The position numbers were made by a program, and so were the translations under genes. A stretch of DNA of 64,000 bases. Origin: Ailurus styani (Eukaryota > Chordata > Mammalia > Carnivora > Ailuridae). Below, piece by piece: positions 21,059 to 32,518 of the stretch; positions within the stretch are counted from its first letter, which is position 1; the number at the start of each line of letters is the position of its first letter. The notes under the pieces are model-generated. The model was not told the origin of the DNA. It saw only the letters and a program-made list of their open reading frames with translations, and made no database searches. The stretch covers positions 4,837,023 through 4,901,022 of the forward strand of contig LNAC01000065.1 in NCBI GenBank assembly GCA_002007465.1. Direction: 5' to 3'.

Positions 21059-21849
21059 TTACCAGTTAATGTGGTTTATTTTATAAGAAAAAATTATAAC
21101 AAATATTAAGTATGAAAAACCAGACTTCTAAAACTTAAGCATTGAAAATATAAAAACTTGCGACGTTTTCAATTTAAAAATGAACACAGTTTGAAGGAAG
21201 CAAGCAGTGTCACAGCCCATTTCTAGTGAGAATTTCTAGTCACAGAGAACAGTTGGCTTCTTCCTACAAGAAAGAACTAAGCCCTTTGGGTAAGGATTAT
21301 TTCTGATCCTTGAAGTTATTTTTCTCTTTGAAATCCTCATGGAAACTTTTTCTCATCTCTAAATAGCCCTTCAGTTAATGTTTTAATGCTTCTGCTCATC
21401 CTACTTCTTTAAATCTGAAAGTAAAAGTTAGAGTGGGTTCCAAGGAGTTTACATTGTTTTCATATTTTCTCTGACTGTATTAACAATTTACTTAGCTAAA
21501 ATTTTTCTATGATCCCATAGAAAAATTGCAGTGCATGTAGACACCATGCATAAATCAGATGCTACAAAAGAAAAGGTAGGGCTGTATAACATTACCGTTC
21601 TTTAAAAAGGAAATCTTATTTTTAGTAGACCTTAATCATATGCCCATACTACCACCAACTATTAAGAACAACAGCAACAAAATGTGAGTGAAGTGGCAAC
21701 AGAAGCAAATACCTGTACTTGGTCAAAATCATAGATTTATAATGTAATTTGTAATAACAAATTCCACACCAGAAACATTTATTTTTTGGACTCATTGTCA
21801 TAGACTCTTACTGTGCCTTCGAACCTATAGAACTGAAGTTTAAATACAA
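21059..21849. other. Unassigned AT-rich sequence
   Basis: No gene or confident repeat recognised. Confidence 0.5.
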
Positions 21850-23640
21850 TTATATTGACAATATCATTACATAATAAAATACTCAGAAAAAAATTAACAA
21901 AAGATATTTAAAATCTCAACACAGAAAAACCATAAAACATCACTAAAAGAAATAAAGAAGACCTAAAAAATATCTATATGTACCATGTTGAATGGATGGG
22001 AATGTTAAAACATTTATTCTTCTTAAACTGATTTATAGATACCATACCATCTAATTCAAATCACAATGGAAATTTTTATGAAACTGACATACAGATTTTT
22101 AAATTCATTTCAAAATGCAGTGGACCTAGAAGAGCAAAAAGGATCCTGAAAAAGATGAACAATTTTGAAGAACTAACAGCACCTGATTGCAAGAGTTATA
22201 CAAAGCCACAGTAATCAAGAGTGTTTGATGTTGGTATAAGGATAAATAAACAGATCAATGAAACTGAACAGAAAATCCAGATAATGAACTATTCATTTGA
22301 TGTGGAAAATAAAGTCATGTTAAATGTGCTGCAACAACTGGTAAATAGATGGGGGAAAATATATCAGCACCCCACTCATACCACATGCAAAAATTGATTT
22401 GAGAACACTCATAGACAAGAACATAAAATCTAAAGTTTCAAAGCTTCTAGAACAGTGGTTGGCAAATATTCTGGAAGGGCTGATAGTAAATATTTAAAGT
22501 TCCAGGGCCATACTCTCTTTGTCACAACTACTCAACTATGACATTATAATACAAAAGATAGCTAAGAATAAATAAATGAATGGCCTAGTTGTGTTCCAAT
22601 AAAGTTTTATTTTCAAAAACAGAACTACAGGCTTTAGTCACCAACAGTTTATAAAAGAATATTTTTTTGAGCTTGGAGTAGGCAATGATTTCATGAAAAA
22701 GATTCAAAAAGCCCTAATAATAACAGGAGAAATTGACAAACTGAACATCAAAATTTTAAAAATAACTTGAGTTCATTAAAGGCAATGTTAGTTTAAAAAA
22801 TGCAAGCCACAGACTGAGATTTTTGAAGCAAATATATCTGACTAAAAATCTATGTTAAAAACATATTTAAAATCCCTACAAATCAGTAGTTGTAATAAAA
22901 CAATTAAAAATAAAAGTAAAACAATTAAAAACAAGAAAGGCTTGAACATAGAGAAAAATAATATTTGAGTGGTCAGTAAGTACATGAAAAATTGTTCAAC
23001 ATCATTATTCATACTGAAATGACAAAACCACTAGAATGGCTATCATTATAAAAATCAGTAAGACCAAATATTGACAAGGATGCAGAGCAATACGACATTT
23101 CATTGCCAGTGGGAGGAGGAAGTGTTACAACCCATGAGGAAAATGTTTCACAGGTTCTTATAAAATTAAACATATACTGACTCTATGACCCAGCAGTTCA
23201 ACCTATATTTCCACAAGAGAAATGAAAATACACATCCATGAAGAGATTTGTATAAGAATATTCATAGACTTTTTCTTAATAGGTAAAAACTGGAAGCTAC
23301 CCAAAGATCCATTAAAGACAATGAATATACTGTATATAATGTGATACTACTCAGAAATTTAAAAAAAAGAATAAACTATACAAACAATATGAATGAATCT
23401 TAAAAGCATTATGATGAACAAAACAAGCCCAGAAAAAAATGAGAACCTACTGCATGATTTTATTTATGTGAAATTCTAGAACCAGAAAAGTTAATCTGCG
23501 GTGACAGAAATCAAAACAGTAACTCCCAAAGGTGGATTGGGTTTCTGGGGTGACATAAATATTCTATATCTTAAGAGTGGAGATACATCATTCAGATATC
23601 CTTCAAGAGAACCTTCTGCAGGTAGCATAGTTAAATGATA
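21850..23640 (+). mobile_element. Old L1 (L1M-type) ORF2 and 3' region, interrupted
   Basis: Sense-strand L1 in proper order: AGCACCTGATTGCAAGAGTT, AAAGCCACAGTAATCAAGAG, GATGTTGGTATAAGGATAAA, GGAGAAATTGACAAACTGAA (22727), GAATGGCTATCATTATAAAA (23034), TGCCAGTGGGAGGAGGAAGT, TATGACCCAGCAGTTCAACC, GGGTTTCTGGGGTGACATAA. Every frame is broken. A hAT-like element sits at 22452-22655, which dates the L1 as older than that transposon. Confidence 0.8.
22452..22655 (+). mobile_element. hAT-Charlie-type nonautonomous DNA transposon
   Basis: CAGTGGTTGGCAAATATTCT, GGGCTGATAGTAAATATTTA, TCACAACTACTCAACTATGA and GTTCCAATAAAGTTTTATTT are the order of a well-known MER-type hAT element. It carries no transposase. 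It splits the L1 ORF2 region. An exact 8-bp target duplication was not found. MER number not assigned. Confidence 0.75.
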
Positions 23641-23960
23641 GCTGTAGCTGCCACCCCTGTTCAACCTAGCTAAAACTTACTCAAAACTCCACTCTCATCA
23701 GAAATGTCTACTCAATCCTCCTTTCTAATCCTCTCCTTTCAGAAATGTCAGGTTGTCCCTGACTACTCTACTCTCTTCCCCTTTATCCTCATAGGCATTT
23801 CCCTCAAATTTCTTGCACATCTAATCTCACTGGCATCTGCTTTTCAGATGATACATAGGTAATGAGTTACCTGGATATGCATTTGTCAAGACTCAGAACA
23901 GTACTCTGTGCATTTCACTGCACAGAGATCTACGCATTTCACAGCATGTGAACTTTACAT
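23641..23960. other. Unassigned pyrimidine-rich sequence
   Basis: No feature recognised between the L1 end and the next SINE. Confidence 0.45.
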
Positions 23961-23970
23961 TAAAAATCTG

Positions 23971-24194
23971 GGCGCCTGGGTGGCTCAGCAGGTTAAAGTC
24001 TCTGCCTTCGGCTCAGGTCATGATCTCAGGGTCCTGGGATCGAGGCCCGCATCAGGCTCCCTGTTCAGCGGGGAGCATGCTTCCTCCTCTCTCTCTGCCT
24101 GCCTCTCTGCCTACTTGTGATCTGATCTCTCTCTGTGTGTCAAATAAATAAATAAAATCTTTAAAAATAAATAAATAAATAAATAATAAAAAAA
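23971..24194 (+). mobile_element. CAN-SINE, young subtype with extended AAAT tail
   Basis: Head GGCGCCTGGGTGGCTCAGCA, mustelid-type middle with the TGATCTGATCTCTCT variant, and a tail expanded to about seven AAAT units (24142-24189). The duplication TAAAAATCTG lies at 23961-23970 and 24195-24204. Confidence 0.95.
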
Positions 24195-24204
24195 TAAAAA
24201 TCTG

Positions 24205-25866
24205 CAGAGCCACTCTATCTTTAAGACTGCAAGAATTCTCATGTAATATGTCAGTAGTAGAAAAAAATACTGACACACTTTACAGGATAATATTTCAGTC
24301 ACAGGCACCCACACAGAAGCGTAAACACACACATTCACCATATGGTTTGCTAGTTCCTTAACTTTCAGAGAGCAGGTGCATTCAAAATGATGATTTGGGA
24401 CCAAAGAATTTAGGCTGAAATGCTGTGTGGTAAGCTAGGTTCACTCACTAGTAGGTACATTTTCTGAACAGAAGCCTACTATCACATAATTTATTTAGTA
24501 TGCTTTAGTAAAGTACAAGTCATTACAAATCTTGAAACCACAGAGCTACAGATGACTTGTCAAAGTACAAATGGTACTCAACAAGTTCTATGTGAATATT
24601 CTACTGTGGAAGCCTACTAAATGCTTCATTTTTAATTCTTCTTTATTTTCTTCATAGATACAGAAAGCAATGGATCATTATCTTTTCTAACTCTAATTTT
24701 TTTGCTACTTTCTAGGGTTACATCTGCCTCAATATTAGATACCTTTCCTGAAGTTTGATTTCCCACTACTCTGTATAACTCCAGAAATTAGACTTGTGGC
24801 AAAATCTTTCTTCCATGCTTTCTCGAATCTATTACACATCATCATCTTTTAATGACTCACCACCACCCTCGCCCATCATTGGCTCTTCTATTCATATCCC
24901 AACACAACACAATGTGACTCTGACATATAAGTGATATATGTAAGGGTCATTTTCCGTATGATAATCTAAAAACTACAGGGATTTTAGTGAATGGCTGCAA
25001 TTGCCATTTTTTTTTATACAGTGAAAGTGACCATTTTTGTAATCATTTTATGAGAAGGTATGGATGGCTGGGCTGAGCCTGGTTCAGAGTTCTAACTGGA
25101 CACTGGCAGGGAGATGAGGTATCCTGGATGATCCTTCTCTAGTAAAAGAGAAGGGTAAACACATAGCAAACTCTAACTTGGTCATCATCAAAGGTCCATT
25201 TGTCATCTGCCATGTGTAACCAGGCACTGCGCGTATACTTGGGAACATATAAATAAGACATTTTTCTCAACTCTTAAGGAATTTCCAGTCTAAGGAGGAT
25301 GACAGAGAAGCAAGTCAACAGTAACAATAAGATACGATAAGAGCTCTGATGAATTCACTGACAGAAGCCCAAGTTGTCAGTGTGAAAGACAAAATGCCCA
25401 GGACAAAGAAAGGTCTCATGTCAAAATCATTACTGTATTCAAGATATTAGCAATAGGGAGAACATTCATTAATGAGGAATATCTCAAAAAAAGACGGAGA
25501 AAACCTGGGGTTTTGTAAAACAATGGAGTCAAAAGGAAGGATAAAGATGGGTCTCACGTGAGTCACTGAGGAAGGGTACAAGTGGGTCTTATCTGAACTT
25601 GTGAGGACAGGATGGTCCTTCATAAATGCAAAAGGGTAGCAGAATTTCTCTACCACTGCCGCTTTCTGGGAACACAGGCCTCAGATAAAGTTCAACACTG
25701 ATATATTTTCTTGAACGTCTTACACCTTCATCCTCTTTTGATGTCTTACCACTCCAGGGAACTTGGGGAGGATCAGTGTGGCCATGTTTGGGGAGAATGG
25801 GAACAAAGAGCTTCTGCAGGAGATCAGCCTGGACCTGAGCCTGGAAGGCAAAGTGGGAATTATTCA
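24205..25866. other. Unassigned sequence
   Basis: No gene recognised. The block 25200-25370 (GTAACCAGGCACTGCGCG, then AGGAATTTCCAGTCTAAGGA) resembles an old interspersed repeat I cannot name. Minus-strand frames at 24111-24404, 25447-25656 and 25589-25867 show no known domains. Confidence 0.45.
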
Positions 25867-26325
25867 TGTAGAGGTCAAGGGCAGGCTACCCCAAGATGGG
25901 CCACTTTGGAACATTATTTTCAGTTAAAAGTAATCAAAACTCAGCAAATTCAGGAAAAAGCTCTCTTCTTGGTCCTCAACTGCCTAAATTTACATCAGAA
26001 AAGAGAGCCTTTATCAGGGAGAGAGCAATTAACGGAGACTCCCCTTAACCTAAGAAATTTATCTACATAATAAACTCTGTCTTTCAAATCACCTGCCTTC
26101 CATTCCATCTAGTAGTGGCTTTCCTCTGCTTTGTAACCCCAGGCCCTACTCCTCTCCTTAGCTCAGGTATGCTTTGCATTGCCTCATTGTCTTTGGAACT
26201 TCCTGTCTCATGGATTCCCTGTACTCAGGCTATTAAATTTGATTTTCTCCTATTAATATCATGTCAATTTGATTCTATCTTCAGCTAGAAAGAACTTGTA
26301 GAGCAGAGGGAGGTCTTCCTCCCCA
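25867..26325 (-). mobile_element. R1 LTR-like repeat, copy E (near full length)
   Basis: Read on the minus strand it begins near AGTATTGGGGAGGAAGACC, continues with GAATCAAATTGACATGATA, AGGAGAAAATCAAATTTAAT and GTTCCAAAGTGGCCCATC, and ends CCTTGACCTCTACA. This is the same order as copies B, D and others. The ~460-bp length, TG-like start and CA end suggest a solo LTR. The 119-codon plus-strand frame at 25711-26070 runs partly across this element and is therefore not counted as a gene. Confidence 0.7.
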
Positions 26326-26525
26326 ATACTCCTATATGGAAAAAGAAAGGGACATTCTAGAAGGACAAAAACAAAACAAAGTCAGGTAAGTCTGGGGAAA
26401 GTCAAGCAATTTGGAATGACAGAATTGTAGAGTGTGAGTCAAGAGATGGCAGAAATTGACACCTGATGTTTATCAAAAAGCACAATTATGAAAAAGCATT
26501 TAAATGAAATAAAGAGTTTCACAGT
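26326..26525. other. Unassigned short spacer
   Basis: Unique-looking sequence leading into the GAAAA repeat. Nothing recognised. Confidence 0.4.
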
Positions 26526-26662
26526 AAAAAAAGAAAAGAAAAAGAAAGAAAGGAAAAAGGGGAAAGGTGAAGGGAAAAGGGGAAAGGAAAGGAAAAAAAA
26601 GAAAAGAAAAGAAAAGAAAAGAAAAGAAAAGAAAAGAAAAGAAGAGAAAAGAAAAGAAAAAA
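26526..26662. repeat. (GAAAA)n-type purine microsatellite
   Basis: Pure A+G run with AAAAG units, most regular at 26596-26660. The 75- and 60-codon frames across it are low complexity. A 163-codon minus-strand frame (26519-27010) passes through this repeat and the next SINE and is not a gene. Confidence 0.97.
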
Positions 26663-26685
26663 GCACCTAAAGGAGTTTGGACCTG

Positions 26686-26879
26686 GGACTCCTGGGTGGC
26701 TCAGTTGGTTAAGCTTCTGCCTTAGGCTCAGGTCATGATCCCAGGGTCCTGGGATCAAGTCCCACATGGCTCCTTGCTCAGCAGGGAGCCTGCTTCTCCC
26801 TCTCCCTGCTGCTCCTGCTGCTTGTGTGCTCTCTCTCTCTCTGACAGATAAATAAATAAAATCTTTAAAAATAATAAAA
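26686..26879 (+). mobile_element. CAN-SINE, intermediate subtype
   Basis: Head GGACTCCTGGGTGGCTCAG; middle CCTGCTGCTCCTGCTGCTTG, unlike the mustelid-type middle. An 18-bp duplication TAAAGGAGTTTGGACCTG / ...GATCTG (one mismatch) lies at 26668-26685 and 26880-26897. Confidence 0.95.
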
Positions 26880-26897
26880 TAAAGGAGTTTGGATCTG

Positions 26898-28491
26898 AAG
26901 ATGAAGGCACTGGGAAACCACTCAATTATTTTTAAGAAGGACATTATGTGATTAGATTTGTGTAAAGAAAGATTGCTTAGAAAATTTAGATAGTATATAG
27001 AATAGGTCATGGAAAGTCATACCTGAAGACAGAGAAAAAGTAGAAGACTGCTTTAATAATCTGTAGGATGAATGTTGAAAGTCTGAACTAAGGTTGTATC
27101 AGTGAGCACTCTTGGCAGACCATTAACCCTTACATGACAGAATCTCATGACTTATCATTAATAGATGGCCTATACACATATATTTTTTGTTCCTCATCTA
27201 CCTATCAGAACTGGCTATTTGACCACCCTTCTAAAACCAGATGTTAAAAATCACAGCATAGATTTCTTTGGAAACTTGAGTCTCTTCCATTACTGCACAT
27301 TTATATTCTCTCTTTGGTCCTCTGTTTCTCTAGTCTCCTATTTTAGTTCTATATTTAACTGTATCTCCCCTCCACCTCTAAACCTCAGTCCCCACAAACT
27401 CCAACTGGCAGCTCCTTTAAGGAGAGATCCATCCTGCAAATTACTGTGTGCACCTGGGTCAGCATTTTCACCTTTTGTGTACTCAGTAAATGGTTAATTA
27501 GCAAGCACACACATACATCATTCCAATTGGTAGCTTTGGGTCAGGAAATCAGTGAATTTTAAAAACTGACATTCAGAATCTAACATGTAAATTATCTCAA
27601 TTTACATTTAAATGTAAATATGTGGTGCATATTTAAATATATTTACATAATGTATATTTAATATATTTACATTGAAATTCAGCTGGGAGTGATATCAGAA
27701 TGCACAAATTGCTGACATTTTTATTTTCCTGGCTTCCCTGTCTTTTGAAAAAGCTCAATGTCAGTGAAAGAGATTGAGTTATAGGAAAAAATGGCCATTT
27801 CTGCAAAGGCTGCACCAGGCAGCCTTGGAAAGTGCTCATATTAGGATCACAGCTATAACATCCTATTATTATAAATGTGTGCATATCTTAGTGAAGAATA
27901 AAAAAATTTACGATATCAATCATCTTGTAATTCAGGCTGTAGGCACGAGGCTCAGAGAATGGGACCTGTAACCTCCAGGGACATATTCCATCATTAGATT
28001 AACAATCGCTGAGGCAACCACACAGCATTAAAACAGACAAGTGCTGCCCCAGCGATGAAAGAATAATAAGCACAACAACATGTGGTGTCACTTCATATAG
28101 GAAAACTGCAGACATTTTGTAGATGTGAGAATCTTCTTTGCTTTGGATAAAATACAATCACCACCTCTAGAGATAAGGATAGAATAAAAGATGAACCAAA
28201 GCTATATCAAAGGCATATATCTTGGTTTATCTGGTTTGTCTATACTAGAGCACAGAATGGAAATTGAACACATTGAAGTCAGTAGATTCTGCATAGTCAG
28301 TGGTATAAATGTGATTTTTCACTCATTTAATTTGAATGTGACACTGTTAGCCTCAAAGAGAGCTTGTTTATAAAGCTGATTTCCTTTGCAGAAAGAAACA
28401 GGCCATGTTTTTGGATGTAATTTGGATTACACGCAAAACTTAATTTTTCCTCCCCCTCATCACATATTTCCATTTCTAAATGAAGATTGCA
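26898..28491. other. Unassigned sequence with an AT-rich palindromic patch
   Basis: No gene or confident repeat. Positions 27580-27675 are almost pure A+T plus TTTACAT repeats and include a perfect 20-bp palindrome at 27600-27619 (ATTTACATTTAAATGTAAAT). Short frames at 27165-27497, 27633-27884 and 27774-27971 have no recognised domains. Confidence 0.5.
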
Positions 28492-28699
28492 GGGCGCCTG
28501 GGTGGCTCAGTGGGTTAAAGCCGCTGCCTTCGGCTCAGGTCATGATCCCAGGGTCCTGGGATCGAGGCCCGCATCGGGCTCTCTGCTCAGCAGGGAGCCT
28601 GCTTCCTCCTCTCTCCTCTCTCTCTGCCTGCCTCTCTGCCTACTTGTAATCTCTCTCTCTGTGTCAAATGAATAAATAAAATCTTTAAAAAAAAAAAAA
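28492..28699 (+). mobile_element. CAN-SINE, youngest-looking subtype (copy 1)
   Basis: Shares a set of diagnostic variants with the copy at 39550: AAAGCCGCTGCCTTCGG, a duplicated CTCTCTCCTCTCTCTCT middle, ACTTGTAATCTCT, and GTCAAATGAATAAATAAAAT. The two differ at only about three positions over ~200 bp. Target duplication is unclear (AGATTGCAG versus AGACAACAG). Confidence 0.95.
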
Positions 28700-31552
28700 G
28701 ACAACAGATCTTACCCATGTGTGTATCTTACTGTAACTCTGTAGTAACCCATACTCATGATACGGTGCTTTCGAAATTTTGAGTTAATTTCAGTTGAACT
28801 GCATGTTGACTCATAGTGGTTCAAGTGTTGTGTGATAGAGAATTTAAAAACTGAGCTGTTTTTAAATCACCATTACAATACTCTCGGAATTTTTAATAAA
28901 CAAATGCATTTCTCTCTAAAGTACTGAGGGATGTGGCCACCCATCCTATCTGCACTGGGGGTGATTAGGATGTACCTAATCATGTCATCTGAAGCAGAGC
29001 ACTTCTGATGTAATCAAAACTGCTCATCTCTTAGGAGTTTCAAATATCTGCCCAACTCACCAGGCCATTCAGAACATGGCAAAATTCTATGAGCATCAAA
29101 TCATAAAACAGGGTTATATTAAGAGAGGAAAAATTTCCATTTTCAATGCTCTATTAAAAACTGATTTATCATAATAGTTAAAAGACAAATGAGTTGGATG
29201 TCTGAAAAAAAACCATATATTAATCATTTAGGAAAATGATTTAGCTTCTCTGTGCCTCAATGTCCTTGTATTTTAAATGGCAATAAGAATATTTACCTAA
29301 AAGAAAAGACCAAATTTTCAAAATTTAATTTTAAACATTATTTTATTACATTATTAAAAATTATGTAAACATGGCAAATGGTAAATATGGCAAAAGGCAG
29401 TGTTTATGTTGTTCAGTAAAAATTAGAGATAAGGGACAGTGTAAAAAATGAAAACCTGAAACTATTTGTTTGCTTTTAGTGACTTTGTAAGGTTTCAGTA
29501 AAGCAACTTGGTTTTTCTTTCCCTTAAATTCAGTGAATTAGACTGTTAGCTATTCAGCCGAAAGTTCAACTGAAAACCTAAAATGGAAATTCTATTTGGG
29601 TCCAGTCCCAATACCAATCCTTTCCTAGTTCATTTAATATTATTCACATCCTTTTAACAATAACAACAAAAAGACTGGACAAGCATTTTGATATTAATCA
29701 AATTAATTCACGATTTTTGTTCAAGTGAAATACTAAAGACCAGAAAAATTTATGCCAAGTGCAATTTACATGAAATAAAGTAGTTTTATTTTCAATCTAT
29801 ATTTAGATTTTCTATACTCTAACATTTTGGCTATTCATTTTAGTAACTATAATCTAACTTTGCAAAATAATGATCATAATTATATTCTACATTTTGATGG
29901 AGAATTCTGAGTGCTAATTGCTCTATATTAATGTACTCATTAAGTATATTTTAGTTATAACCACATTTTTGTGTTATCATATTGAATTTTGTATAAAAGA
30001 AATCTTGGGCATAACACTTAAAAATTCACATCATAATTTTAACCTGGCAAGTTAAAGAAAACTGAAACTTTATATTTAGAGACCATGAAGGGAATACATT
30101 TTTGAAAAACCTATAAATATTCACATTTAAATTATTTTCTGAAATCTAACATTTATTTATCATAACATTTTCCTAGGTAGAGATTTATCAATAAAAATTT
30201 CTACTTGCATTTACCTTAACATTGGTAAGTGCTCATAATCGCAATTAATTTTGATATAATTTGATATGATTTCAGTTCTCAGCCAAAAATTAAAAGATCA
30301 GAACGGTGAAGTGAAGGTTACACCCAAAATCAATAAAGTGAAATACTTACTTGTACTTAAAGTACCATTTCAATTTTTTGGCAAAATACATAGAAATTTC
30401 TGTAATGGTCTGAATTTAATAGAATGCCCATTTGCCTTATTATCTCATTAAAACTGTGTTTGTTCATGTACCAAGAAGGACTTTTAATAAGATTTTACTT
30501 AACAACTATGTCTGTATCTAAAACTAGCTATTCTCAGTATATAGGACAGTGTATGGTATATTCTGGGTGAAGAAGTTCAGGACATGCCACCAAAAATATG
30601 TGCTTTTTGGTATACTGATTATTTTGAGCTGAAGGCATCTGAAAAGCAGCAAATGTGGAAAGTGGCTTTCTCTGAATTCCCCTTATCTGCCTTATGAAAG
30701 ATCCCCCAAAAGGAACTCAATAGTTAGAAGTCTCCTTCCTGAGAATTTCATCAACCAGAGATGACTAATCATATAAGAAATGAGAAGACCACACCACAGC
30801 CAAACTTTATCACAAACTATCATACCCCCCATTTATTCTTCTATTAATCTTTCTTAAAAATCATGTACTATCCCTCCCCTTCCCCTATTAAGATGGTAAT
30901 TAAGCTCTCAAATTTCATCACTTTTTCAGGTATTCACTTTTTTTTCCTATGATGCCCCTGTGCACATAATATTAAAAACTAATTAATTTGCATGCTCTTT
31001 CTCCTGTTAATCTCCCTGTTCTCAGTTTATTCATAGACCCAGCTCTCAAACCTAGGAAAAGTCTCCTGGGATAGACTTATATTTTGAATAAAACAAATAC
31101 AAGCACAAATTAATAAATGTTTCGATTAATGAATGAAAGGTATATGTGTTCTTATACATTTTCCTATTCATTGTAAATAGTTGGCTCTTAAGATCAATTA
31201 GTTATAGTCTGTTGTATACATATCTTTTCCATCTCTGTGTCTTTTAATCCTGAGGGATATAGTGGCTGCTCAATAAATATTGGTAATTAGAAGGTAAGTA
31301 AGGAGTAAATAAGAAAAAAAAGTAGAAAGGGAGAGATGGGGGGAAATACAGAGTAGTAAAGAGGACAAGAGAAAGCTAGGAAAATTCAATCGAAATAACT
31401 GAAAATTTAGTTGAATAATTCTAGTTGAAATCATTAAAATGACATACTTTATATAGTATTTAGATATCCTACATTATAATACCAACTTCCATTTGTATTT
31501 TGAAACAAAATAAGATTCCAAATAGAAAAAGAAAATGTTATGGTATATAAAT
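28700..31552. other. Repeat-poor AT-rich stretch
   Basis: No gene recognised. Weak old-repeat traces only: a MIR-like end at about 29230-29310 (TAGCTTCTCTGTGCCTCAAT) and an L2-like end at about 31220-31290 (GGCTGCTCAATAAATATTGG). Frames of about 60-80 codons (30266-30451, 31449-31694) have no known features. Confidence 0.5.
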
Positions 31553-31570
31553 AGAAAATGTTATCGTATA

Positions 31571-31660
31571 GTCTACGGCCATACCACCCTGAACGCGCCT
31601 GATCTCGTCTGAAATCATTCATTACACAGGGTCGGGCCTGGTTAGTACTTGGATGGGAGA
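31571..31660 (+). pseudogene. Chimeric, 3'-truncated 5S rRNA retropseudogene
   Basis: Positions 31571-31612 match 5S rRNA bases 1-42 (starts GTCTACGGCCATACCACCCT) with one visible change (GCGCCTGATC for the usual GCGCCCGATC). Positions 31628-31660 match 5S bases 58-90 (AGGGTCGGGCCTGG to TTGGATGGGAGA). Between them the normal 15-nt segment is replaced by 15 other nucleotides (AATCATTCATTACAC). The last 30 bases of 5S are missing. The changed segment reaches into the A-box of the internal Pol III promoter, and the C-box is truncated, so transcription is unlikely. A perfect 18-bp duplication AGAAAATGTTATCGTATA lies at 31553-31570 and 31658-31675, overlapping the 3' end of the match by three bases. 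There is no poly(A) tail. Confidence 0.9.
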
Positions 31661-31675
31661 AAATGTTATCGTATA

Positions 31676-32091
31676 TAAATGAAATGAAATACATATAAAC
31701 AATGAAATACAGTTCAATTTAAAAATCATTCATTACATGTACCCTTCTATTATATTAAAAATCAAAACAAAAAACAAAAATGATGGAATGAAACTGTATC
31801 ACAGAACTTGCTTTTCCTAATACCTGATAACATTTATTTAAAACTACCAAAATAAGTAAGTCAAAAATACATTAACAGCGTCCAAACAAGGAAAAGTAAC
31901 AGCTAAGAGAAGTAAAAAAAAAAAAAAAAAGATTCTACAATGGTGTAGCTTCTAATCATCCCTCTAACCTATGCACACAAGGGAAATAAAGAAAACAGCA
32001 AACACCTTGAATGTTACTCATGATCACTCAACTTAGAGATAAGCTCATGGAACAAGCAATAGACAAAAGAAAGGAGAATGTGGTCAGGCAG
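31676..32091. other. Unassigned sequence
   Basis: Contains the word AAATCATTCATTACA at 31723-31737, identical to the block inside the 5S pseudogene, and an A-run at 31915-31930. Nothing else recognised. Confidence 0.5.
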
Positions 32092-32108
32092 AAAGTGGGT
32101 TTGGCAAG

Positions 32109-32321
32109 ATGGGATGGGGAAGGAGACAAACCATAAGAGACTCCTAATCTCACAAAACAAACTGAGGGTTACTGGGGGGTGGGAGGATAGGGATAGGGTG
32201 GATGGGTTATGGACATTGGGGAGGGTTTGTGCTATGGTGAATGCTGTGAAAGGTGTAAACCTGATGATTCACAGACCTGTACCCCTGGGACAAATAATAA
32301 TAATTAAAAAAAATTTTTTTA
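32109..32321 (+). mobile_element. Young 5'-truncated L1 3' UTR, sense
   Basis: Only the L1 3' UTR remains: CATAAGAGACTCCTAATCTC, GGGTGGATGGGTTATGGACA, CTGATGATTCACAGACCTGT, ending AATAATAATAATTAAAAAA. It is complementary in content to the antisense L1 ends at 13243 and 47719. A 17-bp duplication AAAGTGGGTTTGGCAAG lies at 32092-32108 and 32322-32338. Confidence 0.95.
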
Positions 32322-32518
32322 AAAGTGGGTTTGGCAAGGAAAGAAGAGGGGAAAAGCAAATGTCAATTCAATTCTTTCTTTTTAAAAGATTTTATGTATT
32401 TATGTATTTATTATNTATTTTTTTAAAAAGTGGGTTTGGCAAGGAAAGAAGAGGGGCAAAGCAAATGTCAATTCAATTCTTTCTTTTTAAAAGATTTTAT
32501 GTATTTATGTATTTATTA
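32313..32518. repeat. ~102-bp duplication around a single-N assembly join
   Basis: The segment from the L1 tail through AAAGTGGGTTTGGCAAGG... to ...TATTTATTAT occurs at 32313-32414 and 32416-32518, with a handful of differences (for example GGGGAAAAGC versus GGGGCAAAGC). The copies meet at N 32415. Both end at the same point inside the following SINE tail. A join between two reads or haplotypes is more likely than a genomic tandem duplication. Confidence 0.8.

Noticed and set aside
25711..26070. 119-codon plus-strand frame as a possible gene
   Set aside because: Its second half is the antisense R1 LTR-like repeat, and the first half shows no domain or splice context.
31571..31660. Functional 5S rRNA gene
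   Set aside because: An internal 15-nt segment is replaced, the last 30 bases and terminator are missing, and a target duplication shows it is a retrocopy.
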